Assembly: GCA_027627225.1 (NCBI GenBank)
Contig: CM051033.1
Coordinates: forward strand, 47,704,016 to 47,768,015
Length of the DNA: 64,000 bases
Reading direction: 5' to 3'
From: Congeria kusceri
Lineage: Eukaryota > Mollusca > Bivalvia > Myida > Dreissenidae
Below are positions 11,546 to 23,710 of this stretch, piece after piece. Each line of letters starts with the position of its first letter. Positions within the stretch are counted from its first letter, which is position 1. The position numbers were made by a program, and so were the translations under genes. A model generated the notes under the pieces. That model ran no database searches and was not told where the DNA came from. It saw nothing but the letters and a program-made list of their open reading frames with translations.

Positions 11546-13424
11546 GTTCACATATCAAGTTTTGCACTGCAAATGGAGGCAAAGATACATGTGAGAACAT
11601 TCTCCCCGGATGGCATGGAACTTACATCACCTCTTCTCTTGATCCGAACCCTGAACAGTGCTTTCAGTACTCCCAGAAACACGAAACATGTGCTCTAGGT
11701 AGGTATGTAAATTAATATGCAAAGGCTTAGTGTATAATTCAGTACATGCTTAAGGGTGAGCTACATTGGTCAGTAACTGTTTGGCGTCCCTAATTCGTTT
11801 TCAGTTATTGCTTCAAACAACTTCAATCGCTCGGTAGATTTTAACTCACCTTGACAGACATGTCATGGAAAAGGCCTTGCCTTCAACTGGCTGGAATATA
11901 TGAAAATACATAGAAAATAAAATAAAAACTGTAAACATCGTCTTGTCTGAAATCTGTTGCTGGAGTATTCATCCTTAACAAAATTCATTAAAATTAATTT
12001 GATTCGTTTACAAATATGTCTGCCAGAGAAGATGCAAAACGTTTATTACACTTTCGTAGATGACAACGCATGGGTAGAGCTCTCAAAGGCCAAACATGGT
12101 ATGCCAAGTCGATGTGACGAGGCAAGGTGTTACCATGGGTCACCGTCTGAGTTCGGCTGTCTTTACAAAGAATGTTGGCATAACGCCGAGCTAGATCCAC
12201 ACACTGGAGGTGAACATAACAATTATGCATGATACGGCGATTTGTTTGGTTGTAGTTGTATAGCAAATGAGCTAGCTGGACTTGTCAAAATGTTAAAGTA
12301 ACTATTAAAACCAGCATCTTACATATGTTAATACAATGTCTCACGAAATGCAGCCATTCAGAAAAGAGAAATATATAGAAGGTAGTCTTTTTTACATTAT
12401 TTAAAGGCATTATATTTTACAAGAATCATACGGTGGCTTAAAAACATATACAGTATATATTTCGATTTAAAATGGAAGAAATGTTCAAAGAACATTTAAA
12501 TAAAATTGGTCAGACGAAATCCACATTGACTTTCCGACGGTCTGCGTCACTTCACAACATCACCATAGGCGGATTTTAGAGGGGGGCGGAAACGGCGTAC
12601 GCCGCCAGAAAATTGTCTAAAAATTGATTTTTTTATTGCTGAGATTTTTTTCCTTGAAGAATGATGTCTTTTTATCACTTTATGTTGACTATAATGTTAT
12701 TAACGTTATTGACATCGCGCAAATTAACTGGTATTGATTCGCAAAATATATAGTTAAACTTTATAAATGTATAATTTGTTCGGTTGTTTCTTTTTCCCGT
12801 CCTCTCCTCTCTAACTCCAAATCCTGTAACCGCGCCTGGTCACCTGATGCTCATCTTAGCACGTCGTAAATTCTGTGAACACGTCTTTAGAAAAATATCA
12901 GCTTAACACCTTGACGCTCCTTTAAGCAGAATAAAGTAAATACAAGGTTCTCTAGAACGGCCAATCAAAAGGATATCGTAAAGAAAACGAATTTTCACAC
13001 TACATGTTATTTAATACGGTATGTGATACATGTATGTTTAAAAGGTGAACAGTCAATAAAAATAATAAATAGACAGTGATGTCCTGTATAACATATAGTG
13101 TGTAAACTGTTTCAGTATACACAGGTTTTGACAATAGACATTTAGAAACAATTAAGCTATGTGATGACGAGAACTTCGACTGTCTAACTACTGTGCAATG
13201 AACATTTAATTACTGTATCGTTAATTGTTTTGTTAAGTCTTTTTAAGTTTTCTGTATGTTTTCTTATGTAAATAATATGGGTAAAGTGCTTATAAGTGTT
13301 GTCCAATGTTATGGTTTTGCCATTTTTAGAGTGATACATTATTTCAGGTTGCAAGTGTCAGTCCACCGCTGTTGAGTGTGGCGTCAGATGTGCGTGTGAT
13401 TGTCAACACGGTTCTATTGTATGA
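11546..13424 (+). CDS. TNFR-like cysteine-rich protein, copy A, partial (three exons, secreted-type end)
   Basis: Three phase-1 exons join in frame: 11546-11698 (after 'ctcttcag', donor 'gtaggt'), 12060-12209 (after 'ctttcgtag', donor 'gtgaac') and 13348-13424 (after 'atttcag', ending TGA). They encode CTANGGKDTCEN/LPGWHGTYITSS-type sequence, then DDNAWVELSKAKHGMP with a C-rich tail, then CKCQSTAVECGVRCACDCQH and the stop. The spacing resembles TNF-receptor cysteine-rich domains, and all three exons have homologues in the gene at 44545-54894. There is no transmembrane segment. No first exon with a start or signal peptide was found upstream, so the copy is either incomplete or its 5' exon is distant. 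One cysteine kept in copy B and the downstream gene is Ile here, and another conserved Cys is Ser, hinting at decay or altered disulphides. Function, if any: an extracellular ligand-binding fragment (inference). Confidence 0.55.
12566..12840. mobile_element. Candidate small DNA element with imperfect terminal inverted repeats, copy A
   Basis: The left end 'cataggcggattttagag' and the reverse complement of the right end (near 12800-12840, reading 'aggcgcgg' then 'aggatttggagttagaga') match imperfectly. A GC-rich palindromic block 'ggcgtacgcc' lies near the left end. This lies in the intron between the second and third receptor exons; copy B carries it at about 16890-17164. No transposase is present. 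Confidence 0.35.
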
Positions 13425-14757
13425 CGTTCTGAGGTAAATAGTTACCATGGCAACATACGTGAATCGCAGAAAGATATTTTTAATGCGTTCTGGAAACAAC
13501 AATGGAGCTGGATTATCCTATATTGGTACAGGAGAACTGACCTTCGTCGTCTGCCGTCCTTATTTCGTCAACAATTATCGAGTTAGAGACCTTCCTTTTC
13601 ATTCAAACTTGCACATTTTTGTATGATCATACAATATCGGCTGCATTCGAGTTGTAGCTCCTTTTCAGAGGAACAAAAATGCAAAAATTGACTGTGTGCA
13701 GGATAGAGACTTCATTTTTATCTAATTTTGACTAAAATTCCACGGGAACATTAATTGTACTGAGGTATAAGCAGAGGTAAATCAATGTGTTAAATATAAC
13801 CGTTAATTAATCTGATGAGTGGTGAACGACCATTATTCATGGCTATGAACCGTTGTTCAAACATACTTGCCTGTTACAACAGTATGATCTCTTTTCATTG
13901 CTAGAACTCAGGTGAGGGCTTTAGGCCATCATGATTCTCTAGTTCCAATTATTGCAAAATGTGTAACATTTTAATGATATAACGTCATATTAAGCCGATT
14001 CTATTTACATTTAAATTCCATATTCGTTTGAGTTAAGTTATATTTAATCCGCTGAAATATAATTAGAAATACTGCAAAATCAAACTGTTTGTGTGTAGTT
14101 TTTAATTATTGGGCGTAACTGTCTAGGCAAGTTTTCGACTAACCATTGTCGTGGTAAAAAAAGCTAGGCTAGTAGTCCTGAATGGAAAATGTGGGACATT
14201 ATAATCGACACATATTATATAAAATGTATTAATGTACTAACATTCTTATAAAATCGTAATGCATGTTACACTCTATTTGTCGTTGTATAAACTATGTACA
14301 TTTGCGGCGGCAAATATATCCAAATTATATATTTGAAAAACTTTAAGTGTTCACCAGATTTGTTGATAAAACAGCAATATATCCAACATAAAATGCTAGT
14401 AGCCGGTAAGACCTTTAAATTATATGCAGGTATATAGTGACATTTGACAAACTGACCTTGTGAAATGGATTGAGCTAAATTCGAGCACACGTTGTAATAG
14501 ACCAAACAGCTAGCCGTGGAAATCTAAGATTTTGTGGGACAATGCACCTCAAATTGTCAAGATTCTCCTCATATCAAATTTACATGTCTCCGAACACAAA
14601 TAACAATTCATTGCTTATTGTGAATGAAATTGATTAATTTATGAACAGTGATACGTTAAGAAACGTTTTTGTATTATAGCACATCTTTGGGAATTAAATA
14701 AATAATCATACTCACAATTTAGGACAACTAGAGTATCTAAGGTCAATATAGATCCTA

Positions 14758-14935
14758 CACGGAGCATTCCTTCAGAAAACACTTTTTATTGATGTTTACC
14801 ACTAAAACTATAGATCCTACCGTTTTCGTAAATTAGTGGGAACAACCGCACTAATTTACGAAAACAAAAACGGTAAGTACAATATTTTTAGTGGTAAAAA
14901 TCAATAAAAAGTATTTTCTGAAGGAGTGCTCCGTG
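14758..14935. mobile_element. 178-bp hairpin element, copy B
   Basis: Copy of the inverted-repeat element at 10433-10610, at the same place in the second duplication unit. No differences between the two were noticed on reading. Confidence 0.6.
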
Positions 14936-15868
14936 TCACGTTTCCATGGTTGCACTGTTATACAAATATAGTTGTTATTCACACATTGAGTATGATTGAA
15001 TATCAGTATGATATTGAGTATGATATTTTATGACTACATATTGATGATATGTAGATGATATGCAGTCGCATCATATGTTCAGTTTTCAGGCATGTAGGAT
15101 TCTTAATACCAACATAATAAAAAAGTCCATGAACTTATCATGCAACCCTCGTATTTATTTATTTATTTTTTATTTATTCATTTACTAATTTATTTATTTT
15201 ATTGTATTTAGTTCAGATGTGTTTTGAAGGATTCAATTATATGATCTGGGTGTCACGAGCAAAGGCGCACTGGTTATTTAGATGTTTCTTGATATATATT
15301 TCTTGATTGGAAATTAGGCTTTATTTGTTCTGATGCTTCAGCTTTTGCAGTCTGTCTCGCTACAAACTAGGACTGGGCGCACAAGTGTTTTCTTCAATGT
15401 ACGCGTTAACGTTGTGCTATCTGCGAACGTCAAGGAATACCGACCTGTAAGGAAATTAACAAAATTGAATAAAGTAGCGTTCAGTGTTTATTCATATTGT
15501 TCTGGACACGCCGAAAGTCTGAATAATCTTCTCAGCAAAAGCGGACTTAAAGTGGAATTATCATTGCAACGCGTCAAATGTCTGAGTCTTAAACTACGGA
15601 TGTTGATTTAGTCAATAGAGCACCTATATGTTCATGCGTACGTTACCGGTGAATGTAAATAAATTAAACAATGACACAAACAGGAACGATGTATTATTAA
15701 TGTTTAAATGATCAAATGAGATTGTTCTCTCGACAAACAATGTTAAAGTTAAACTTTATCACTCCCGAATTATTTTCTTATAGGCAACTAAATGTATACA
15801 ATTGTGGTATCATAGTCAGTGTCCTTATGCAGCGCAAACAATTTGAAAACCTAATTTTTTCTCTTCAG

Positions 15869-17748
15869 GTTCACATATCAAGTTTTGCACTGCAAATGGA
15901 GGCAAAGATACATGTGAGAACTGTCTCCCCGGATGGCATGGAACTTACATCACCTCTTCTCTTGATCCGAACCCTGAACAGTGCTTTCAGTACTCCCAGA
16001 AACACGAAACATGTGCTCTAGGTAGGTATATGTAAATTAATATGCAAAGGCTTAGTGTATAATTCAGTACATGCTTAAGGGTGAGCTACATTGGTCAGTA
16101 ACTGTTTGGCGTCCCTAATTCGTTGTCAGTTATTGCTTCAAACAACTTCAATCGCTCGGTAGATTTTAACTCACCTTGACAGACATGTCATGGAAAAGGC
16201 CTTGCCTTCAACTGGCTGGAATATATGAAAATACATAGAAAATAAAATAAAAACTGTAAACATCGTCTTGTCTGAAATCTGTTGCTGGAGATTCATCCTT
16301 AACAAAATTCATTAAAATTAATTTGATTCGTTTACAAATATGTCTGCCAGAGAAGATGCAAAACGTTTATTACACTTTCGTAGATGACAACGCATGGGTA
16401 GAGCTCTCAAAGGCCAAACATGGTATGCCAAGTCGATGTGACGAGGCAATGTGTTACCATGGGTCACCGTCTGAGTTCGGCTGTCTTTACAAAGAATGTT
16501 GGCATAACGCCGAGCTAGATCCACACACTGGAGGTGAACATAACAATTATGCATGATACGGCGATTTGTTTGGTTGTAGTTGTATAGCAAATGAGCTAGC
16601 TGGACTTGTCAAAATGTTAAAGTAACTATTAAAATCAGCATCTTACATATGTTAATACAATGTCTCACGAAATACAGCCATTCAGAAAAGAAAAATATAT
16701 AGAAGGTAGTCTTTTTTACATTATTTAAAGGCATTATATTTTACAAGAATCATACGGTAGCTTAAAAACATATACAGTATATATTTCGATTTAAAATGGA
16801 AGAAATGTTCAAAGAACATTTAAATAAAATTGGTCAGACGAAATCCACATTGACTTTCCGACGGTCTGCGTCACTTCACAACATCACCATAGGCGGATTT
16901 TAGAGGGGGGCGGAAACGGCGTACGCCGCCAGAAAATTGTCTAAAAATTGATTTTTTTATTGCTGAGATTTTTTTCCTTGAAGAATGATGTCTTTTTATC
17001 ACTTTATGTTGACTATAATGTTATTAACGTTATTGACATCGCGCAAATTAACTGGTATTGATTCGCAAAATATATAGTTAAACTTTATAAATGTATAATT
17101 TGTTCGGTTGTTTCTTTTTCCCGTCCTCTCCTCTCTAACTCCAAATCCTGTAACCGCGCCTGGTCACCTGATGCTCATCTTAGCACGTCGTAAATTCTGT
17201 GAACACGTCTTTAGAAAAATATCAGCTTAACACCTTGACGCTCCTTTAAGCAGAATAAAGTAAATACAAGGTTCTCTAGAACGGCCAATCAAAAGGATAT
17301 CGTAAAGAAAACGAATTTTCACACTACATGTTATTTAATACGGTATGTGATACATGTATGTTTAAAAGGTGAACAGCCCATAAAAATAATAAATAGACAG
17401 TGATGTCCTGTATAACATATAGTGTGTAAACTGTTTCAGTATACACAGGTTTTGACAATAGACATTTAGAAACAATTAAGCTATGTGATGACGAGAACTT
17501 CGACTGTCTAACTACTGTGCAATGAACATTTAATTACTGTATCGTTAATTGTTTTGTTAAGTCTTTTTAAGTTTTCTGTATGTTTTCTCATGTAAATAAT
17601 ATGGGTAAAGTGCTTATAAGTGTTGTCCAATGTTATGGTTTTGCCATTTTTAGAGTGATACATTATTTCAGGTTGCAAGTGTCAGTCCACCGCTGTTGAG
17701 TGTGGCGTCAGATGTGCGTGTGATTGTCAACACGGTTCTATTGTATGA
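15869..17748 (+). CDS. TNFR-like cysteine-rich protein, copy B, partial (three exons, secreted-type end)
   Basis: The exons are 15869-16021, 16384-16533 and 17672-17748, with the same phases and splice sites as copy A. This copy retains the cysteine in the ENCLPGWHGTY stretch, matching ECKSPGWHG-type spacing in the downstream gene; copy A has Ile there. It has Met in place of Arg in the DEA-x-CYHG stretch. The terminal exon is identical in translation to copy A and stops after QHGSIV. As in copy A there is no membrane segment and no recognised 5' exon, so whether it is transcribed cannot be judged. Of the two copies this one looks better preserved as a disulphide-bonded domain. Confidence 0.55.
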
Positions 17749-18628
17749 CGTTCTGAGGTAAATAGTTACCATGGCAACATACGTGAATCGCAGAAAGATA
17801 TTTTTAATGCGTTCTGGAAACAACAATGGAGCTGGATTATCCTATATTGGTACAGGAGGACTGACCTTCGTCGTCTGCCGTCCTTATTTCGTCAACAATT
17901 ATCGAGTTAGAGACCTTCCTTTTCATTCAAACTTGCACATTTTTGTATGATCATACAATATCGGCTGCATTCGAGTTGTAGCTCCTTTTCAGAGGAACAA
18001 AAATGCAAAAATTGACTGTGTGCAGGATAGAGACTTCATTTTTATCTAATTTTGACTAAAATTCCACGGGAACATTAATTGTACTGAGGTATAAGCAGAG
18101 GTAAATCAATGTGTTAAATATAACCGTTAATTAATCTGATGAGTGGTGAACGACCATTATTCATGGCTATGAACCGTTGTTCAAACATACTTGCCTGTTA
18201 CAACAGTATGATCTCTTTTCATTGCTAGAACTCAGGTGAGGGCTTTAGGCCATCATGATTCTCTAGTTCCAATTATTGCAAAATGTGTAACATTTTAATG
18301 ATATAACGTCATATTAAGCCGATTCTATTTACATTTAAATTCCATATTCGTTTGAGTTAAGTTATATTTAATCCGCTGAAATATAATTAGAAATACTGCA
18401 AAATCAAACTGTTTGTGTGTAGTTTTTAATTATTGGGCGTAACTGTCTAGGCAAGTTTTCGACTAACCATTGTCGTGGTAAAAAAAGCTAGGCTAGTAGT
18501 CCTGAATGGAAAATGTGGGACATTATAATCGACACATATTATATAAAATGTATTAATGTACTAACATTCTTATAAAATCGTAATGCATGTTACACTCTAT
18601 TTGTCGTTGTATAAACTATGGACATTTA

Positions 18629-19046
18629 TACTCTACCACCAAACCGCAAACAAGTTTTCGCCATGGATATCCAACCTCGTTTGTTGAATACACACAATAC
18701 GGTTCCTTGCCTACAAACATGTTTTGATATTTTTTCAAAGATTCGTTCTTTAAATAGTGTACGTTTTGTGCACATAAATTTACATGCTTACAGATTTTAT
18801 TAATAAAGTGACTTGTCACGTATATACATATAAATTGCGTAAGAAATTATGGAGGAGATATATTTAAATGGATTAATATGGTTTCCGTTAAATTTCACTC
18901 CATTTATGAATGCAGCTACTCAAGTTTGATATAACAGTTTTAATGCCTTATAGTATTATATGCCCATTCGTTTGTCTATCGATGTGCATATGCTTGTATA
19001 TTGATGAAAATTTAGGGAGGACACATAACCAACAGAACAGCCGTAG
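18629..19046. other. AT-rich stretch without recognised gene
   Basis: Unique sequence after the duplication. Overlapping short open frames on both strands at 18616-18819 have no recognisable domain. Confidence 0.45.
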
Positions 19047-19285
19047 CTAATGATTCTGGACGGAGCCTCATAAACAAATAGTACGTAACATCTACCGGAC
19101 ATATTCAGATAAATAATTCAGGTGATTTGATACAACACATCTAAGCTTCCGGCCGTGGGTTATTCGACAACAACCTCTGACGTAAAAGTATTATTTCGAT
19201 TATAACACGGCTTTTACTAAATATTTGTCTGAATTTGTCCTGTAGATGTTTAAGTACTATTTGTTTATGAAGCTCCGCCCACGAT
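19047..19285. mobile_element. Candidate ~239-bp inverted-repeat element with 8-bp flanking duplication
   Basis: 'GGAGCCTCATAAACAAATAG' beginning at 19062 is mirrored by 'CTATTTGTTTATGAAGCTCC' near 19258-19277. The block is flanked by AGCCGTAG at 19039-19046 and again at 19286-19293, which looks like an 8-bp target-site duplication of the length made by hAT-type transposases. No protein is encoded, so it would be non-autonomous. The terminal few bases are not well matched, so exact ends are uncertain. Confidence 0.5.
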
Positions 19286-19293
19286 AGCCGTAG

Positions 19294-19990
19294 TAAATTT
19301 TGATCCAGAATGTCGACAAATAAGGATAAAGCTCTCTTTTGATTTGAATATCTGTCGAACCAAAAAGTTATCCAAATGCTTCCGATTAATATCAGCGGAT
19401 GACCAATTCATTAAACTTGCTATGAGATCAATTGAAAAGTTAAGTGGCGTGCAAAGTACACTCTCTAAGAACCATTGCGAAGGACAGCATACTGTTTTAA
19501 AGACATATATAAAATATACTATATTTCATGCGAAATAAATACCCACTTGGGAATGTGATCTGCAACATAAATGCGGACGGAGCGGTATTGCAATATGAGA
19601 CTTTTGTAGAGCCGCACGATTCCGTGTGACCGCTTCTAACAGTCTGCGATGCTTGCACTTTGATATATTTCATATATTATAAAAAAATATATTATTCAAA
19701 TGCATTTATATACTTGATATACATTTATAACCGTTGTAAATTTTAATTTCGCACAAAAATTAAAATTAAGAATAAAGCAATGTTTGACTATTGACTATAA
19801 TGAAAAACATGATGTCTAGTAAACTGTGACATAACAGAAGGCAAATGAAAAGTTCGAGGCATATAAAGTGATGCTCATCACTATAGAATGATAACAATCT
19901 ACTGATGATAACGTTTCACAACTAGTTCCATATAACAACAGCCATAAAGAAGTGACCTATTTACAAGATTAATCTACACAAGCACCATTT
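19294..19990. other. AT-rich stretch without recognised gene
   Basis: A 64-codon open frame at 19344-19538 has no recognisable domain and no splice support. Nothing else was recognised. Confidence 0.45.
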
Positions 19991-19999
19991 TTAATAACA

Positions 20000-20990
20000 A
20001 CAAGAGCTGTTTGTAAAACAGTTATGCCCTCTCTAGGTTAAAAAAGCTAAAAAGACTCAATTTAGATAATCATGGGCCATAACTCCACAATTTCTGGGGC
20101 CATTTGGCTGATTATTAAACCTGCCAAGATATTATGCCCATAAACATGTTCATGAAGTTTGGTGAAGATTCGATTAACAGTGTTCCACTTAGAGAGCGGA
20201 AACCGCTAAAAAGGCCAATTGTAAAATAGTTAAGGGCAATTCCTGGGCTCATTTAACTGGGTATCAAACATATCCGAGATATTATTATAACAAACATTTT
20301 ATAAAGTTTGGTGAAGATCGGATGAAAACAGTTGGACAGTTTCAGTTCCTTCAAGGGCAATAACTCCACAATTATTTCTTGCGCCGATTTGGCTGTTTAT
20401 CGAACTTAACCTAGATATTATTATTAAGATTGGATGAAAACTCTTGGACTAAGAGAGCGGAATCAGCAAAAAAGAGCTTATTTTAGACAATTCAAGGGCA
20501 ATAACTCCACAATTATTGGGGCGATTTGGCTGATTATCGAACTTGAACTAGATATTATAATAACAAACATGTTCATGAAGTTTGGTGAAGACTAGATGAA
20601 AACTGTTGGACTCAGAGAGCGGAAACGGCAAAAAAGCTAATTTTAGGCAATTCAAGCGCCATAACTCCACAATTCCTGGGGCGATTAAGCTGATTATCGA
20701 ACTTGACCTAGACATTATTATTAAAACATGTTCATAAAGTTTGGTGAAGATTTGATGAAAACTTACTTAGATAGCCAATTTTCGATAATTCAAGGGCCAT
20801 AACTCCACAATTCCATGGACGATTTGGCTTATTATCGAGCTTGACATAGATATTATGGCCACAAACATTTTCATGAAGTTTATTGAAGATCAGCTGAAAA
20901 CTGTCGAACTTCGAGAACGAAAACGAAAGTGGTCTACCGACCGACAGACCGACCGACATTTGTAAACCAATATACCCCGCCATCTTTGAT
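20000..20990. repeat. Mollusc-type dispersed element built of ~144-bp monomers
   Basis: It opens with 'aacaagagctgt' (20000) and closes with 'gaccgaccgacatttg' and 'atataccccgcc' (about 20942-20980). In between are five to six diverged monomers marked by 'ATAACTCCACAATT' near 20080, 20360, 20501, 20661 and 20799, plus a degenerate one near 20232. Each includes 'gatttggctgattatcgaac', 'catgttcatgaagtttggtg' and 'agagagcggaaac'. No coding potential. This composite organisation is common in bivalve genomes (general knowledge). Confidence 0.7.
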
Positions 20991-21269
20991 GAGGGCATAA
21001 TTATAGGACATAAAAACTGATTTCTAGCACAAATTATCCGCAAATATATATGAAATAGAATCGAAATGAAAAGCGTTGATTTATTATCAAAATCGAGTCA
21101 TATACAATCGATGTATCGATGCATCGAACATATCGTTGCAGCTCTAAGACAAATTTTATTTTATATTGGAAGTTGTTTATTTTTGGATTTGATTGATCAT
21201 GCATACAAATTGTTACAAACAATAATGTTCCTATTGTTACTGCAAAAGATTAGCCCAGCAAGCAAGCCC

Positions 21270-21975
21270 AGATAGGACCCATGTGGGCCCCTTGAGGGTT
21301 TACATATGGTCCCCATGTCGGCTACCGATATGGGACCCACCCCAGAAAGTGCAACCGGGATTTACGTGGGTCCCATATGAGTTACAATATGGTTTCACCA
21401 TAGGACCCATGTGGTCTCAACATGGGACCATAATGGGCAAACACATATGGGACCTTGATGTGATACCCACATGGGCCCCACCCCAGAACGTGCAACCGGG
21501 ATTAACGTGGGTCCCATATGGGTTACAATATGAGTCTTAAATGGGACCCATGTGGTCTCAACATGGGACCATAATGGGCAAACACAGATGGGACCTTGAT
21601 GGGATACCCACATGGACCCTACCCAGAAAGTGCAACCAGGATTTACGTGGGTTCCATATGGGTTACAATATGGGTCCACAATGGGATCCATGTGGTCTCA
21701 ACATGGGACCATTATGGGCAAACACAGATGGGATCTTTATGGGAGACCCACATGGGCCCCACCCCAGAAAGTGCAACCGGGATTTACGTGGGTCCCAAAT
21801 GGGTTACAATATGGGTCTACCATGGGACCCATGCGGTCTCAACATTGGACCATTATGGGCAAACACAAATAGGACCTTGATGGGAGACCCACATGGGCAA
21901 CACTGCAGAAAGTACAACCGGGATTTGCATGGGCCCCATTGGTTGCAACACAGATTGGTTCTGAAGGGAAAACCT
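21270..21975. repeat. 141-bp minisatellite (GGGACCC-rich), about five copies
   Basis: 'GGTCTCAACATGGGACC'-type anchors fall at 21412, 21553, 21694 and 21835, an exact 141-bp period. Each monomer contains 'tgggcaaacaca', 'agtgcaaccgggattta' and 'gggtcccatatgggttac'. Because 141 is a multiple of three, several frames on both strands stay open across the array (for example 21541-21981 on the + strand and 21395-21691 on the - strand); these are repeat artefacts rather than supported genes. The array is much more GC-rich than its surroundings. Confidence 0.88.
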
Positions 21976-22937
21976 GAATAAAAGCTTTACTAAAAAGTCC
22001 AAACTTGATTCTCTTCATAATTTGTCACTTATACACTGGTAGTTGTTGCAAAGCTGTTTGTAACATTCTATGGCTGTCAAACTTCAAGGACAGGACAATA
22101 TAAATATAGGCTGTCAACGGCCACAAGTAGCTTTCCAGTCTGTAGTCCTGCTAACAATATATTCTTCTTGGCAATCACATGTCTGTCAGATACAGCTTTA
22201 CAAAAAAACAAAACTTAACACTTATTTAGAGTATAGTTTAGACCATATCATCAAAGCTTTAAGTTGGTGTTATTATTAATGTATCGATAATAAAACACTT
22301 AACATCATGTTTTAAACAAGCTATTTATCCTAATCCGTTAACGTGACAAAGCAGATTATTTTAATAATTATAATAGTAAAAGAACACAAAATGCATCATG
22401 TGAGACAGATTTTCAAATAAGCATATCGAGATCTACATGTATGCTTAATGTACCTTGCAAAATATACTTCTAATTATGATATCCATGTCCTCATTTGTGA
22501 TTAAAGGGGGTGCGATTTTAAAATAAAGATACAGTTTAATACAAAACTTAAGTAATGGCAAATTACTAAAAACAAATAATTATGTGTTAATGTATCTAAA
22601 ATGTTAAAATCAACAGGAAAGTGTGCATAGTACGTTATCTACAGAGCATTGCCTTGTAAATATAAACAGCAAGTGGACATTACTTTTAAGTTTGGTTATA
22701 AACATAACTCAATCCGGTTTTAAAACATTTCAAAAAGTATTTGCGTCAACAACTAAACTGGCTAACAACATTGTCTAGATCCAGCTGGTATTCCCTGAAG
22801 TTTTAAAGGGACAGATTTTCGCATTTTTGAAGTATGCCATTTACAATATTAACTTGACAAAGTCAAGCATCGGAACTAAAAAACTCAAGTATAATTACAT
22901 GAAAAGTATGTAGAAAAAAAAAAGAAAAGAACAAATT
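21976..22937. other. AT-rich stretch without recognised gene
   Basis: No domain, repeat or RNA gene was recognised. A 69-codon open frame at 22070-22279 has no features. Confidence 0.45.
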
Positions 22938-23010
22938 GTCACACCGGGATTCGAACACGTGATCTGCGTATAAAAAGGCTATCGCCTTAACCACTCGGCC
23001 ATTCCGACTT
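22938..23010 (-). ncRNA. tRNA-like sequence (pseudo-tRNA or SINE head)
   Basis: On the - strand the sequence starts GTCGGAATGGCCGAGTGGTT and has a good A box (TGGCCGAGTGG, complement of 22991-23001) and B box (GTTCGAATCC, complement of 22947-22956), the internal promoter elements of tRNA genes. The acceptor, anticodon and T stems pair poorly, so it is more likely a tRNA pseudogene or a tRNA-derived SINE head than a functional tRNA. The D arm resembles serine or leucine tRNAs. Confidence 0.5.
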
Positions 23011-23710
23011 CTATATTTCACCCTGAATAACTGACTTTATTTAAGTGCTCCACGTGGTGTCAACAGTGTCAGCGAAAACAACAGAAACACTCCAAATTAT
23101 TCCATCGTTTAGCGTTACAAATGCTTTATAATTTTATCAATTTCAGCTGATGATTAGTCATAAACGAAACGGTTTTAACAGTATATTTCTTGGTCCGTAG
23201 TGTTATTTTGCTCTCGTGTATACGCTGTTCTTTTAATTTTGGAATCGGTAACAAAAAGTTGAAAAATTGTCAATTCGTCAATCTGTGAACAGGTCCCTTA
23301 AATTAAAAAAGCAACAACAATAATAACAGTAGTCAGTACCCATTCCTGTTATTATGAAAAAAATATAGCTCAACACCGAAATGTAAAACAATTTTTCTTG
23401 GGCACAGTACATTATCTTGGGCTGATTAGGCAAACTTTAAATTTATGTAATGAATCATGAATGTAAATTTTAACATTTTTTGTACAGCAAAAGTGAATTT
23501 TACGATTTTGAAAACATGTTCAATATACAATTATTACCAAAATGCTTTATTGCCCATATGTGAATAATTATATATGATTTTAATAATATTATCTTGAACG
23601 ACATAAACAGTCTACACATTCTTTTCTTGAAGAAAAAAAAACATCACATATGTCGATTCTTGTTAGCACCACACTAGCGTTTAAAAACGTTAGGCGAAAA
23701 GAAAGAAAAA

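Larger units (their letters stand above)
9979..14303 (+). repeat. 4.3 kb tandem duplication, copy A
   Basis: From 'gcggcggcaaat' at 9979 this segment is repeated almost base for base from 14304, with an offset of 4323-4325 bp. It carries three receptor-type exons (11546-11698, 12060-12209, 13348-13424), a 178-bp hairpin element and a small candidate DNA element. Copy differences are few substitutions and tiny indels, for example 'gtctcttaaa' in copy A versus 'gtcttaaa' in copy B, so the duplication is recent, or one copy is an assembly haplotype artefact. Confidence 0.93.
14304..18628 (+). repeat. 4.3 kb tandem duplication, copy B
   Basis: Direct repeat of 9979-14303. The join to copy A falls at 'aaactatgtacatttgcggcgg', and copy B ends at the matching 'aaactatggacattt' near 18628, where the similarity stops. 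It contains the same exons, hairpin element (14758-14935) and intronic element in the same order and orientation, which is typical of unequal crossing-over. Confidence 0.93.

Noticed and set aside
11994..12266. Open - strand frame of 90 codons, repeated in copy B at 16318
   Set aside because: It is the antisense shadow of the cysteine-rich exon on the + strand, which has matching splice sites and a homologue elsewhere.
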